This document shows, piece after piece, positions 8,859 through 15,254 of a stretch of DNA of 22,799 nucleotides. Made by a program: the position numbers and the translations under genes. The DNA is taken from assembly GCA_963582935.1 (NCBI GenBank), contig CAUZSH010000028.1:1-22799 (forward strand), read 5' to 3'. Within the stretch, counting starts at the first letter, position 1. The number at the start of each line of letters is the position of its first letter. The notes beneath the pieces are model-generated. The model was not told where the DNA came from, did no database searches, and saw only the letters and a program-made list of their open reading frames with translations. This DNA is from CAUZSH01 sp963582935 (GTDB lineage: Bacteria; Pseudomonadota; Gammaproteobacteria; Francisellales; Francisellaceae).

Positions 8859-9127
8859 AGTAGAGTTGCGTCATCCTTGACGGCTATTAAATCCTATAAT
8901 AGCATTTCCTTTTATCTTCTGCTGGCCGGCTTCTTCCTGAAACCCCTTGCCATAATCAGTAAAAGCTCCTTTTTACCTCATTGCATTATTGCTCATCCTT
9001 AAGCACTGCCTTATCCTAAAGCAGAAATATCCTTTTATATAACCTAGGCGCATTTACATCCTGTAAAATTCCTTGCCTTGTGGAAAATTCCTTTTTCCTA
9101 TGTTGGGATCCGTTCCCATCCTTTATG
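8837..9127 (-). ncRNA. CsrB/RsmZ-type CsrA-sequestering regulatory RNA
   Basis: Between the predicted start (about 9127) and 8869 the minus strand carries 14 GGA triplets: 13 as AGGA, one as ACGGA. Nine are in loops of small, nearly back-to-back hairpins at 9104-9118, 9082-9098, 9053-9067, 9006-9024, 8990-9005, 8959-8976, 8928-8944, 8883-8903 and 8869-8882. Stem sequences all differ, but loops are AGGAT, AGGAA, AAGGAT, TAGGATT, AGGAGC or ACGGA. The hairpin at 9053-9067 reads TTTAC-AGGAT-GTAAA, containing the CsrA consensus RUACARGGAUGU core. Three stems close with a U-G wobble on this strand, which would be an A-C mismatch on the other, so the RNA is minus-strand. CsrB/RsmZ RNAs carry many such loops and soak up CsrA dimers. 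The length (about 260-290 nt) fits. The 3' end is uncertain because no T-run follows. Confidence 0.88.
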
Positions 9128-9147
9128 CTTACTATCATAACAAGCAT
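9125..9147. promoter_or_regulatory. Inverted repeat around the -10 box of the CsrB-like RNA
   Basis: On the minus strand ATGCTT (9142-9147) and AAGCAT (9125-9130) are perfectly complementary arms either side of the -10 hexamer and the start point. A dimeric repressor binding here would block the promoter. No known regulator's site is recognised in it. Confidence 0.35.
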
Positions 9148-9161
9148 CGACTATATGTCTA
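9134..9161 (-). promoter_or_regulatory. Sigma-70 promoter of the CsrB-like RNA
   Basis: Minus-strand TAGACA (9156-9161) and TATGAT (9134-9139) each match five of six consensus bases, with 16-bp spacing. The expected start is about 9126-9128. The first GGA (in AAAGGATG, about 9117-9124) follows within a few bases, so the motif array begins just where the transcript should. Confidence 0.6.
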
Positions 9162-9197
9162 TGGGAGATATGATCTTTGTTGTTGCGATATAATCCA

Positions 9198-9209
9198 CCC
9201 ATGAATGGG
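9198..9209. promoter_or_regulatory. Possible activator site CCCAT-GA-ATGGG
   Basis: A perfect 5-bp inverted repeat with a 2-bp centre lies about 76 bp upstream of the predicted CsrB-like RNA start. It is nested in wider TGTTG...CAACA arms (9181-9185, 9211-9215). The position suits an upstream activator. It does not resemble the GacA/UvrY box (TGTAAG...CTTACA) that I know, so the binder is unknown. Confidence 0.3.
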
Positions 9210-9307
9210 ACAACAGCATATTTGTTTCATATATTCATATTAATGTGCTTTATATCAGAGCTGGCAATAAATATTACGAAAGCATTTCAATAAATTTATT
9301 TTAGTTT

Positions 9308-10480
9308 TTAACGACTTAGAAACATTGTCCTCATTACAAAGTAAAACACCGCTCCCATTAAAAGAATAAAAGCACCTTCTAAATAGAAAGTATCTAATCC
9401 AATATAAATTGAAATATACATGCCAATACCACCAGCCGTATAGCACACCAAAGACACCAATCCAGATGCTGCACTAATATTCTGTTTAATATTTTGAAAC
9501 ATATTAAATGACAGTATTGGAAATATTCCTACACAGGTAATATTAACCAGGACGCCTGGAATAACCCAAGCCCAGAGAGGAACATTTGTGATTAAATACA
9601 AAACGAAACAAAGCACGCCCGCAGCCATAAAAATAAAAATATAAACGCACATCAAAAATTTATCAAAAAATCTACGCGAAAGGTAAGCAGAAAAAAATGG
9701 CAAAACCATCCCTGGCAACAAAAGTGGAAACAAGTAATTCGCTATATTTTGAGGTGGTATATCATGTACTCTCGACAACCAAAATGGTATAGAAATAATA
9801 TAGCTTTGGCCTATTGCATTAACAACAGCAAACAGCAATAAACTTTTCCTAAAGGAAAGACGCTTAAAGTGTTGGAACATGTTCTTAATATTACTCAAAA
9901 AATGACGCTTATCGCCAACAGGATCATCTTCTTTTAACATCCGCACCATTAAAAAAATCAAGAACATCCAAACAACAATAACACTAAAGGCATATCGCCA
10001 GCCAAAAGCAGCACTCACCCAACCACTAATATAAGGGGATAAAAAAGCGCCAGTGTACCCTCCAAAAATTAAGAGAGACATCGATTTTTTTATTTGATCT
10101 TCGTCTTTAAAATAGATAAAAGGAAAGGATCGAGCGCACAGTGTTAAGGCACAAGCCACTATGCATCCTAAAATATAGAACACACCAAAGATATAAATAT
10201 CACTTGCCGTAGAGGTAACAATTAAAAGTGCAATACCAACCATAATACTGAGAAGGATAAATCTCCTAAACTTCATTGAATCAATCAAAGGACCCCAAAA
10301 CAGTGGTGATAATCCCGATAAAATAAAAGAAAGCGCAACAATTAATTGTAATGCATGGTCTGAGGTATCAAAAATTTTTGGCAAACTTGGTAGAATAGGC
10401 AATGCCACTTTCAAGATGCCCCAGTAAGCAGCCTGAAGCATCATAGGCATTAACACTAGATAACGATATGATAATGTCAT
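9308..10480 (-). CDS. Major facilitator superfamily transporter (Bcr/CflA-like)
   Basis: A 390-aa, very hydrophobic protein with about 12 predicted membrane helices and only short charged loops. Loop 2-3 carries a motif-A-like sequence GPLIDSMKFRR (family GxLaDrxGrk), typical of MFS drug and proton antiporters. Segments such as GGYTGAFLSPYISGWVSAAF resemble helix 5 of the efflux (DHA1, Bcr/CflA) branch. Efflux of a drug or metabolite is therefore the likeliest role, but the substrate cannot be told. The ATG overlaps the cmk stop in ATGA, so it is translationally coupled as the last gene of serC-cmk-MFS. This linkage to cytidylate kinase is not the usual one, where rpsA follows. Confidence 0.8.
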   Translation of the reverse strand: MTLSYRYLVLMPMMLQAAYWGILKVALPILPSLPKIFDTSDHALQLIVALSFILSGLSPLFWGPLIDSMKFRRFILLSIMVGIALLIVTSTASDIYIFGVFYILGCIVACALTLCARSFPFIYFKDEDQIKKSMSLLIFGGYTGAFLSPYISGWVSAAFGWRYAFSVIVVWMFLIFLMVRMLKEDDPVGDKRHFLSNIKNMFQHFKRLSFRKSLLLFAVVNAIGQSYIISIPFWLSRVHDIPPQNIANYLFPLLLPGMVLPFFSAYLSRRFFDKFLMCVYIFIFMAAGVLCFVLYLITNVPLWAWVIPGVLVNITCVGIFPILSFNMFQNIKQNISAASGLVSLVCYTAGGIGMYISIYIGLDTFYLEGAFILLMGAVFYFVMRTMFLSR

Positions 10481-11184
10481 AACAGGATACCTGTAGAGAA
10501 GTTAATATGTCTCAGCACCAGTAACTGCACTTCCTCTATACTTCGACTTGTTGTGTCAATGGTCACTGCATCATCAGCTGCCACTAATGGCGCAACTTTA
10601 CGAGTACGATCTTGGTGATCTCTTTTGGCTAACTGTTCATAAACATTATCAAAATCAGGTGTTTCACCCTTTGCAACTAACTCATCAAAACGTCGCATGG
10701 CCCTCACTTTAGCATCCGCATCTAAAAAGAATTTATACTTCGCCTCTGGAAAAACGACCGTTCCCATATCTCGACCATCAGCAACGACCCCTTTATCGGT
10801 GGCAAAATCCCTCTGTTTTTGCAAAAGTAACGCTCTTAAATCAGGGTAAGCTGAAATAATAGAAGCTGTCATTCCTGTTTTTTCATTTCGGATTGCCATT
10901 GAAACATTTTCACTGTTAAGAAACACTTGAATTGTGTCCAAATTAGATTCAAACGCTATTTTCATTTTAGCGCAAGCCGAGACCACTTCATCCTGATTTT
11001 GAATGTCCACCTTACTGCGCAACACGTGAAGTGCTGCTAATCTATAAATTGAACCACTATCTAATATCTCATAGCCAAGCCGATGAGATAGCCACCTAGC
11101 AAGCGTACCTTTTCCAACACCACTTGGCCCATCTATGGCAATTATTCTTTCAGGAACACCCTGATAACCCGATTGGCTTGTCAT
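10477..11184 (-). CDS. cmk: Cytidylate kinase
   Basis: A 235-aa protein (E. coli Cmk 227) that phosphorylates CMP and dCMP with ATP, recycling nucleotides for RNA and DNA synthesis. The P-loop GPSGVGKGT is at residues 19-27, followed by LDSGSIYR in the place of the family LDTGAMYR NMP-binding motif. DGRDMGTVVFPEA and FFLDADAKVRAMRR form the rest of the CMP-binding and lid region. The start has a good Shine-Dalgarno, AAGGA with 7-bp spacing. It lies 26 bp after serC and overlaps the MFS gene by 4 bp, so all three form an operon. In many gammaproteobacteria aroA lies between serC and cmk; here it is absent. Confidence 0.95.
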   Translation of the reverse strand: MTSQSGYQGVPERIIAIDGPSGVGKGTLARWLSHRLGYEILDSGSIYRLAALHVLRSKVDIQNQDEVVSACAKMKIAFESNLDTIQVFLNSENVSMAIRNEKTGMTASIISAYPDLRALLLQKQRDFATDKGVVADGRDMGTVVFPEAKYKFFLDADAKVRAMRRFDELVAKGETPDFDNVYEQLAKRDHQDRTRKVAPLVAADDAVTIDTTSRSIEEVQLLVLRHINFSTGILL

Positions 11185-11210
11185 ATTACTTTCCTTTTGA
11201 TTTTCTTTTC

Positions 11211-12275
11211 CTAGGCATTCACTTCATTAAATTTAGTCATAAAGTCCACTAAAGTCTGTACGCCGTCCAAATTCATAGCATTATATAAACTCGCTCGGCA
11301 GCCGCCCACACTCCGATGCCCCTTTAAACCATAGAATCCGGCGGACTCTGCTTCCGTTAAAAATTTCTCACAAAGTTCTTCTGTAGAAAGGTTAAAAATC
11401 ACATTCATCCGAGAACGAACCGCCTTTGGCACAGAATTTGAAAACAATGACAGCTCATCAATGGCACCATATATTAGTGCTGATTTTTGATGGCTTAAAG
11501 CTTCAAAATACTCAATCCCACCTGATTCTAAAAACCAATCTAGCACCAAATCTACGACTGCCCATGAAAAAGTCACTGGCGTATTTAGCAAAGAATCTGA
11601 TTTAATATTTGGGGGGTAATCTAATACCGTGGGAATATTCTTACCCTCAATCGTTGCTAATAAAGATTTTTTCACAATAACAATGCTCACACCAGAGGGG
11701 CCAATATTTTTTTGCGCCCCAGCATACAACAAATCAAAATCGTTGATATTAATTTTCCGTGAAAGAAAGCTAGAAGATATATCACAAATAATGGGTATGT
11801 CATCTACCTTCGGCACATACTGAAACTCAACACCATCGATAGTTTCATTATCCGTAAAGTGAATATATTGCGCCCCATTGGCATCATGCTGATCAAAGCG
11901 TTGCTCAGCCGCACTTAAATATCCTTGATCTAATTCAATCACCTTTGAAAATTTAGCCGCCTCTTGCATCGCTTTTTTAGACCATGCCGCCGTATTGACA
12001 TAAGCCACTGTTTTATCTTGCGCAAAATTCATTGGAATCGCTGAGAACTGAAGAGTTGCCCCACCTTGCATCAGTATAATGTCATAATCATCTGAAATAG
12101 ATAAAATTTTCCTGAGCTTTGCTTTTATTCCAACACCCATTTTTTCAAATGCAGGATCACGGTGGCTTATAGAAAGAATGGAGACCCCATCTTTAAAATC
12201 CAATAAAAGTGCCTGCGCCTTTTTCAAAACGCCTTCTGGCAATATGGCGGGTCCCGCACAAAAATTATAAGTCAT
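11211..12275 (-). CDS. serC: Phosphoserine aminotransferase
   Basis: A 354-aa PLP enzyme (E. coli SerC 362) that transaminates 3-phosphohydroxypyruvate with glutamate in serine synthesis and acts on a related intermediate in pyridoxal phosphate synthesis. The start MTYNFCAGPAILPEGVL is the classic SerC N-terminus. GGAT is at 71-74 (phosphate-binding), W98 is in the cofactor-stacking region, and the PLP lysine is K189 in YAGAQKNIGPSG. The C-terminal GLKGHRSVGGCRASLYNA holds the conserved substrate-binding HR and GG(C/M)RAS. It is first in the operon serC-cmk-MFS. Its own promoter is unclear: TTGTCC and TAAATT at 17-bp spacing is the best weak candidate. Confidence 0.96.
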   Translation of the reverse strand: MTYNFCAGPAILPEGVLKKAQALLLDFKDGVSILSISHRDPAFEKMGVGIKAKLRKILSISDDYDIILMQGGATLQFSAIPMNFAQDKTVAYVNTAAWSKKAMQEAAKFSKVIELDQGYLSAAEQRFDQHDANGAQYIHFTDNETIDGVEFQYVPKVDDIPIICDISSSFLSRKININDFDLLYAGAQKNIGPSGVSIVIVKKSLLATIEGKNIPTVLDYPPNIKSDSLLNTPVTFSWAVVDLVLDWFLESGGIEYFEALSHQKSALIYGAIDELSLFSNSVPKAVRSRMNVIFNLSTEELCEKFLTEAESAGFYGLKGHRSVGGCRASLYNAMNLDGVQTLVDFMTKFNEVNA

Positions 12276-12327
12276 CCCAATTACTCTATTTTCAATTTAT
12301 GCAAGTAGTTTAAAGGGGACAACAGTT

Positions 12328-12353
12328 TTATTCTATACCGATTGGTAGAATAA
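12328..12353. repeat. 8-bp inverted repeat between hslU and serC
   Basis: TTATTCTA (12328-12335) and TAGAATAA (12346-12353) are perfect arms with a 10-base middle that can pair further (ACC/GGT). It lies 36 bp after the hslU stop and about 50 bp before serC, both on the minus strand. No T-run follows on the minus strand. It may be an operator for serC or a 3'-end structure of hslVU mRNA. Confidence 0.4.
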
Positions 12354-12388
12354 TAAGGGATATCTTAACGAATTGTCATCATTTGGAG

Positions 12389-13744
12389 TTAAAGAATATA
12401 CTGGCTCAAATCGCGATCTTTCACCAGCCCACCGAGTTTTTTATCAACATATTTCTCATCAATCTCTACTTTTTGGCCAGAACGATCGGGAGCATCATAA
12501 GAGATCTCTTCAAGCAAACGCTCCATCACCGTATGCAAACGTCTCGCACCAATATTCTCAAGCTCTTCATTCACATTCCATGAAATGTCTGCAATTTTCT
12601 TAATCGCTTGAATCGTAAAAGAAATATCCACACCCTCTGTTGCCATCAATGCAATATATTGCTTGATCAATGACGCATCAGGCTCTGTCAAAATACGGAC
12701 AAAGTCCTCGATAGTCAATGATTTAAGCTCCACACGAATGGGTAAACGCCCTTGAAGCTCAGGAATCAAATCAGAAGGTTTTGCCACATGGAAAGCCCCT
12801 GACGCAATAAATAAAATATGGTCCGTTTTCACCGTTCCATATTTAGTCGAAACGGTACAGCCCTCAACCAAGGGAAGCAAGTCGCGTTGCACCCCCTCAC
12901 GAGAGACCTCGCCGCCTTTGTTATCTGATTTTTTACAAACCTTATCAATCTCATCAATAAAAACAATGCCATTCTGCTCAAGATTTTCAAGTGCCTTCGC
13001 TTTAATTTCGTCTTCATTTACCAGCTTGCCTGCTTCTTCATCTGCCAGTAACTTCAACGCATGTTTTACTTTCATTTTACGGCGTGTTTTTTTATCACTG
13101 CCCATTGAGGAAAATAGACCCTGAAGCTGGTTGGTCATTTCTTCCATGCCAGGAGGGCCCATGATTTCCATGCTTGGCATTTGCGCTGCCACTTCTAGTT
13201 CAATTTCCTTCTCATCAAGTTCGCCTGCTCGCAATTTCTTTCTGAATAATTGACGAGTTGAAGATTCTGTTTTGTGCTCTTCTTGTTGTTTGGCAGGCTC
13301 ATTAGCAAAGCCCACTTTGCTCTCTCTTGCTGCCGGTAATAAGGCATCTAAAACACGTTCTTCTGAGGCCTCCTCTGCTCTTGAAGTCACTTTTTTCTTT
13401 GCTTGCTCACGAGTCATTTTAATCGAAATCTCTGCAAGATCCCGAATAATGGAATCAACATCCTTGCCCACGTATCCAACTTCGGTAAATTTTGTTGCTT
13501 CAATTTTCACAAAAGGCGCATTGGCAAGTTTGGAAAGCCGTCTTGCAATCTCCGTTTTACCGACCCCTGTAGGACCAATCATCAAAATATTTTTAGGGGT
13601 TACTTCTTGACGCATATCCCCCGTTAATTGCATTCTACGCCATCTATTTCTCAATGCGATCGCAACCGCTTTTTTTGCATCATCTTGACCGACAATAAAA
13701 CGATCTAATTCACTTACAATCTCTTTTGGTGTCATCTGTGACAT
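12389..13744 (-). CDS. hslU: HslU, ATPase subunit of the HslVU protease
   Basis: A 451-aa AAA+ unfoldase that feeds substrates into HslV. The start is MSQMTPKEIVSELDRFIVGQ, matching E. coli MSEMTPREIVSEL. A longer in-frame ATG at 13825 would add 27 hydrophobic residues inside hslV and is rejected. Walker A GPTGVGKT is at residues 57-64, the pore loop GYVG at 90-93, and Walker B FIDEID at 262-267. The I-domain between about 110 and 240 has the usual variable charged stretch. The C-terminus RDLSQYIL corresponds to the tail that inserts into and activates HslV. One base separates it from the hslV stop, so the pair is coupled. Confidence 0.97.
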   Translation of the reverse strand: MSQMTPKEIVSELDRFIVGQDDAKKAVAIALRNRWRRMQLTGDMRQEVTPKNILMIGPTGVGKTEIARRLSKLANAPFVKIEATKFTEVGYVGKDVDSIIRDLAEISIKMTREQAKKKVTSRAEEASEERVLDALLPAARESKVGFANEPAKQQEEHKTESSTRQLFRKKLRAGELDEKEIELEVAAQMPSMEIMGPPGMEEMTNQLQGLFSSMGSDKKTRRKMKVKHALKLLADEEAGKLVNEDEIKAKALENLEQNGIVFIDEIDKVCKKSDNKGGEVSREGVQRDLLPLVEGCTVSTKYGTVKTDHILFIASGAFHVAKPSDLIPELQGRLPIRVELKSLTIEDFVRILTEPDASLIKQYIALMATEGVDISFTIQAIKKIADISWNVNEELENIGARRLHTVMERLLEEISYDAPDRSGQKVEIDEKYVDKKLGGLVKDRDLSQYIL

Positions 13745-13745
13745 C

Positions 13746-14306
13746 TTATACGACCTTTTCTTTTTCTGTTTTAATGGATTCAATAGTAAAATTATGGTTA
13801 GTATAAATACAAATATCAGCTGCAATGGTTAAGCTTTTCTCAACAATCTCACGCGCGGATAAATCCGTATTTAGCATCAAAGCACGTGCCGCAGAACGCG
13901 CATAAGCGGAACCTGAGCCGATAGATAAAATACCCAGCTCGTCCGCTGACATGACATCACCCACCCCTGAGATAATCAGAGATTTAGATTCATCCGCCAC
14001 GACAATCATCGCTTCTAATTTACTGAGCATCCGATCCATACGCCACTCGCGCACCATCTCAACCGCTGCACGCTCAAGGTTGCCTTGATAGAAATCAAGC
14101 TTATCTTCAAAGCGTTCAAACAAGGTAAAAGCATCTGCCGTACCGCCAGCAAAACCAGTCAGCACCTTATCTTTACTTAACCGTCTTACCTTAACAATAT
14201 TATCTTTGGCAATCATATCACCCATGGTTGCCTGACCATCACCACCAATGACCACTTCATCGTCTCGGCGAACACACAGGATGGTTGTTCCTCTCATTTG
14301 TTGCAT
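13746..14306 (-). CDS. hslV: HslV, proteolytic subunit of the HslVU protease
   Basis: A 186-aa threonine peptidase of the proteasome fold that forms a double hexamer capped by HslU. The sequence TTILCVRRDDEVVIGGDGQATMGD matches the E. coli catalytic N-terminus. Here the nucleophile is probably T7 after a six-residue propeptide MQQMRG, whereas E. coli has only Met before Thr. GFAGGTADAFTLFE, the DRML segment and GSGSAYARSAARAL are all conserved. GAGGA with 8-bp spacing fixes the first ATG. A sigma-32 type promoter lies 53 bp upstream. The protease removes misfolded and short-lived proteins under heat stress, consistent with that promoter. Confidence 0.97.
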   Translation of the reverse strand: MQQMRGTTILCVRRDDEVVIGGDGQATMGDMIAKDNIVKVRRLSKDKVLTGFAGGTADAFTLFERFEDKLDFYQGNLERAAVEMVREWRMDRMLSKLEAMIVVADESKSLIISGVGDVMSADELGILSIGSGSAYARSAARALMLNTDLSAREIVEKSLTIAADICIYTNHNFTIESIKTEKEKVV

Positions 14307-14358
14307 CTACAAGTTCCTCATCACGTTTCGTTTAAATTAAAAATATCTGTACCGATTT

Positions 14359-14386
14359 ATATGGGGTGATTAACAGGGATTGCAAG
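14359..14386 (-). promoter_or_regulatory. Heat-shock (sigma-32) promoter of hslVU
   Basis: The minus strand shows CTTGCAA (14380-14386), a 13-bp spacer, then CCCCATAT (14359-14366). The E. coli RpoH consensus is CTTGAAA, 11-15 bp, CCCCATnT. Only one base of the upstream box differs. The predicted start is about 45 bp before the hslV ATG. HslVU is a classic RpoH target, so context and sequence agree. Confidence 0.8.
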
Positions 14387-14535
14387 GGTGTGTTTTTAAA
14401 ATATTGCTCAAAAGTGAAAGATTTTCATTATCGCTTAGATCAAGAAAATGACTTTGAGCTACCCCATCAAATTAGGGCGCTTATGTAATCGTGGCTCATA
14501 ACAAGCCTAAAGTGTCTAAAAATAGTCTTTGAAAT
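14387..14535. other. Spacer between small ORF and hslVU promoter
   Basis: AT-rich DNA with no ORF carrying a ribosome binding site and no clear terminator hairpin with a T-run. A weak GGCT/AGCC stem is near 14490-14504. Nothing else was recognised. Confidence 0.4.
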
Positions 14536-14661
14536 TTAATCAGCTTCGGCCACCACAGGATAGCGTCGATTACAAGATGCAACCACCGCAATTAAAGAAG
14601 CCAACACTGCACCATACAGTGCGATCCAGTCGCCAGAGGATATATTAGTAGGATCGATCAT
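14536..14661 (-). CDS. Small single-pass membrane protein, 41 aa
   Basis: This short ORF starts MIDPTNISSGDWIALYGAVL. It has a polar N-terminus, a hydrophobic helix from about residue 12 (WIALYGAVLASLIAVVA), then a basic NRRYP and a short acidic tail ending EAD. GGAA six bases before the ATG is a fair Shine-Dalgarno. The codon pattern and the clean domain layout argue for a real gene. The charge pattern would place the N-terminus outside and the basic residues inside. It lies between sdhE and hslVU on the same strand, but gaps of about 130 and 230 bp suggest its own transcript. Function unknown. Confidence 0.6.
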   Translation of the reverse strand: MIDPTNISSGDWIALYGAVLASLIAVVASCNRRYPVVAEAD

Positions 14662-14693
14662 TCATTCTTCCGGTGTCTAACATACAATCATAA

Positions 14694-14707
14694 TGCATAT
14701 ATATGCA
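14694..14707. promoter_or_regulatory. 14-bp palindrome upstream of the 41-aa ORF
   Basis: TGCATATATATGCA is a perfect palindrome about 33 bp before the small ORF's ATG, next to a -10-like TATGAT on the minus strand. It could be an operator. It is AT-rich, so chance is not excluded. Confidence 0.3.
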
Positions 14708-14795
14708 AATTAACCATTTTAATCAACGATTAACAAGGCATATCCAAACATAACAGCAGAATTAATCAACTATGCGAGAGATGTATTGCAACTCC

Positions 14796-15062
14796 TCACG
14801 AATGCCTCTGCTTCTTAAACGCTAAAATCTTATTCACAATATCAACATGTTCAGGATCGGGTGTTTGTGACTTCAAAAACCACGTAAACAAATCCGCATC
14901 CTCACATTCTAACAAAGCCAAAAAAGCCAACTTATCCGCCTCAGAAGATGTCATATAACACCCTAAAACATAAGGCTCAAAGACTAAGTCTAGTTCCAAC
15001 ATACCACGTCTTATCGCCCAACGAACACGATCCAACTCTTTTTCATCTCGAATAACTGGCAT
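14796..15062 (-). CDS. sdhE: SdhE, FAD assembly factor for succinate dehydrogenase
   Basis: An 88-aa protein, the same length as E. coli SdhE (YgfY/CptB). It promotes covalent attachment of FAD to SdhA and FrdA. The hallmark RGMLE, in RRGMLELDLVFEPYV, matches the conserved RGxxE motif. The later LLECEDADLFTWFLK corresponds to the family ELPDxDLxxW segment. The ATG at 15062 follows GGGAGG with 4-bp spacing and gives MPVIRDEKELDRVRW. An in-frame TTG four codons earlier overlaps that Shine-Dalgarno and is not used here. It is divergent from the kfrA-like gene. The sdh operon itself is not in the window. Confidence 0.93.
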   Translation of the reverse strand: MPVIRDEKELDRVRWAIRRGMLELDLVFEPYVLGCYMTSSEADKLAFLALLECEDADLFTWFLKSQTPDPEHVDIVNKILAFKKQRHS

Positions 15063-15121
15063 AATGCCTCCCAATGATTGCTAATAAAGGAATAAAAACC
15101 ATTCATTAGTATAACCAATGT

Positions 15122-15149
15122 TTGACTGAAAAAAATAACTTGATATAAT
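15122..15149 (+). promoter_or_regulatory. Strong sigma-70 promoter for kfrA-TVP38-oxidoreductase
   Basis: TTGACT (15122-15127) and TATAAT (15144-15149) are spaced 16 bp, with a TG extended -10 at 15141-15142. The start is expected near 15157, giving a leader of about 100 bases before the kfrA-like ATG. It divides this cluster from divergent sdhE. Confidence 0.7.
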
Positions 15150-15254
15150 TTTTCAACAACTTAGGCTATTCTTTATATTAATCTCATATAAGACTGCCGT
15201 GATAGATCAATTGAACATCGCATTCTAGCTATTTAAAACTATTGAGGAAAACCC

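Noticed and set aside
8869..9118. The hairpin array as a CRISPR or tandem repeat array
   Set aside because: Only the 4-5 base loop is constant. Stem and spacer sequences all differ and there is no fixed-length repeat, which fits CsrA-binding hairpins instead.
8869..9118. Reading the array on the plus strand, with TCCT (anti-Shine-Dalgarno-like) loops
   Set aside because: Three stems would have A-C mismatches on that strand, and no promoter fits. On the minus strand they are U-G pairs and a promoter sits at the right end.
12328..12353. Calling this hairpin an intrinsic terminator of hslVU
   Set aside because: No T-run follows on the minus strand and the stem is AT-rich.
13272..13610. 112-aa plus-strand ORF inside hslU
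   Set aside because: Serine-rich antisense frame of a conserved gene, with no support of its own.
13745..13825. A longer HslU start at 13825 giving 478 residues
   Set aside because: The extra 27 residues lie inside hslV in another frame. MSQMTPKE aligns with the E. coli HslU start.
15063..15074. TTG start for SdhE at 15074
   Set aside because: It overlaps the GGGAGG Shine-Dalgarno serving the ATG at 15062, and the shorter form equals the usual 88 aa.
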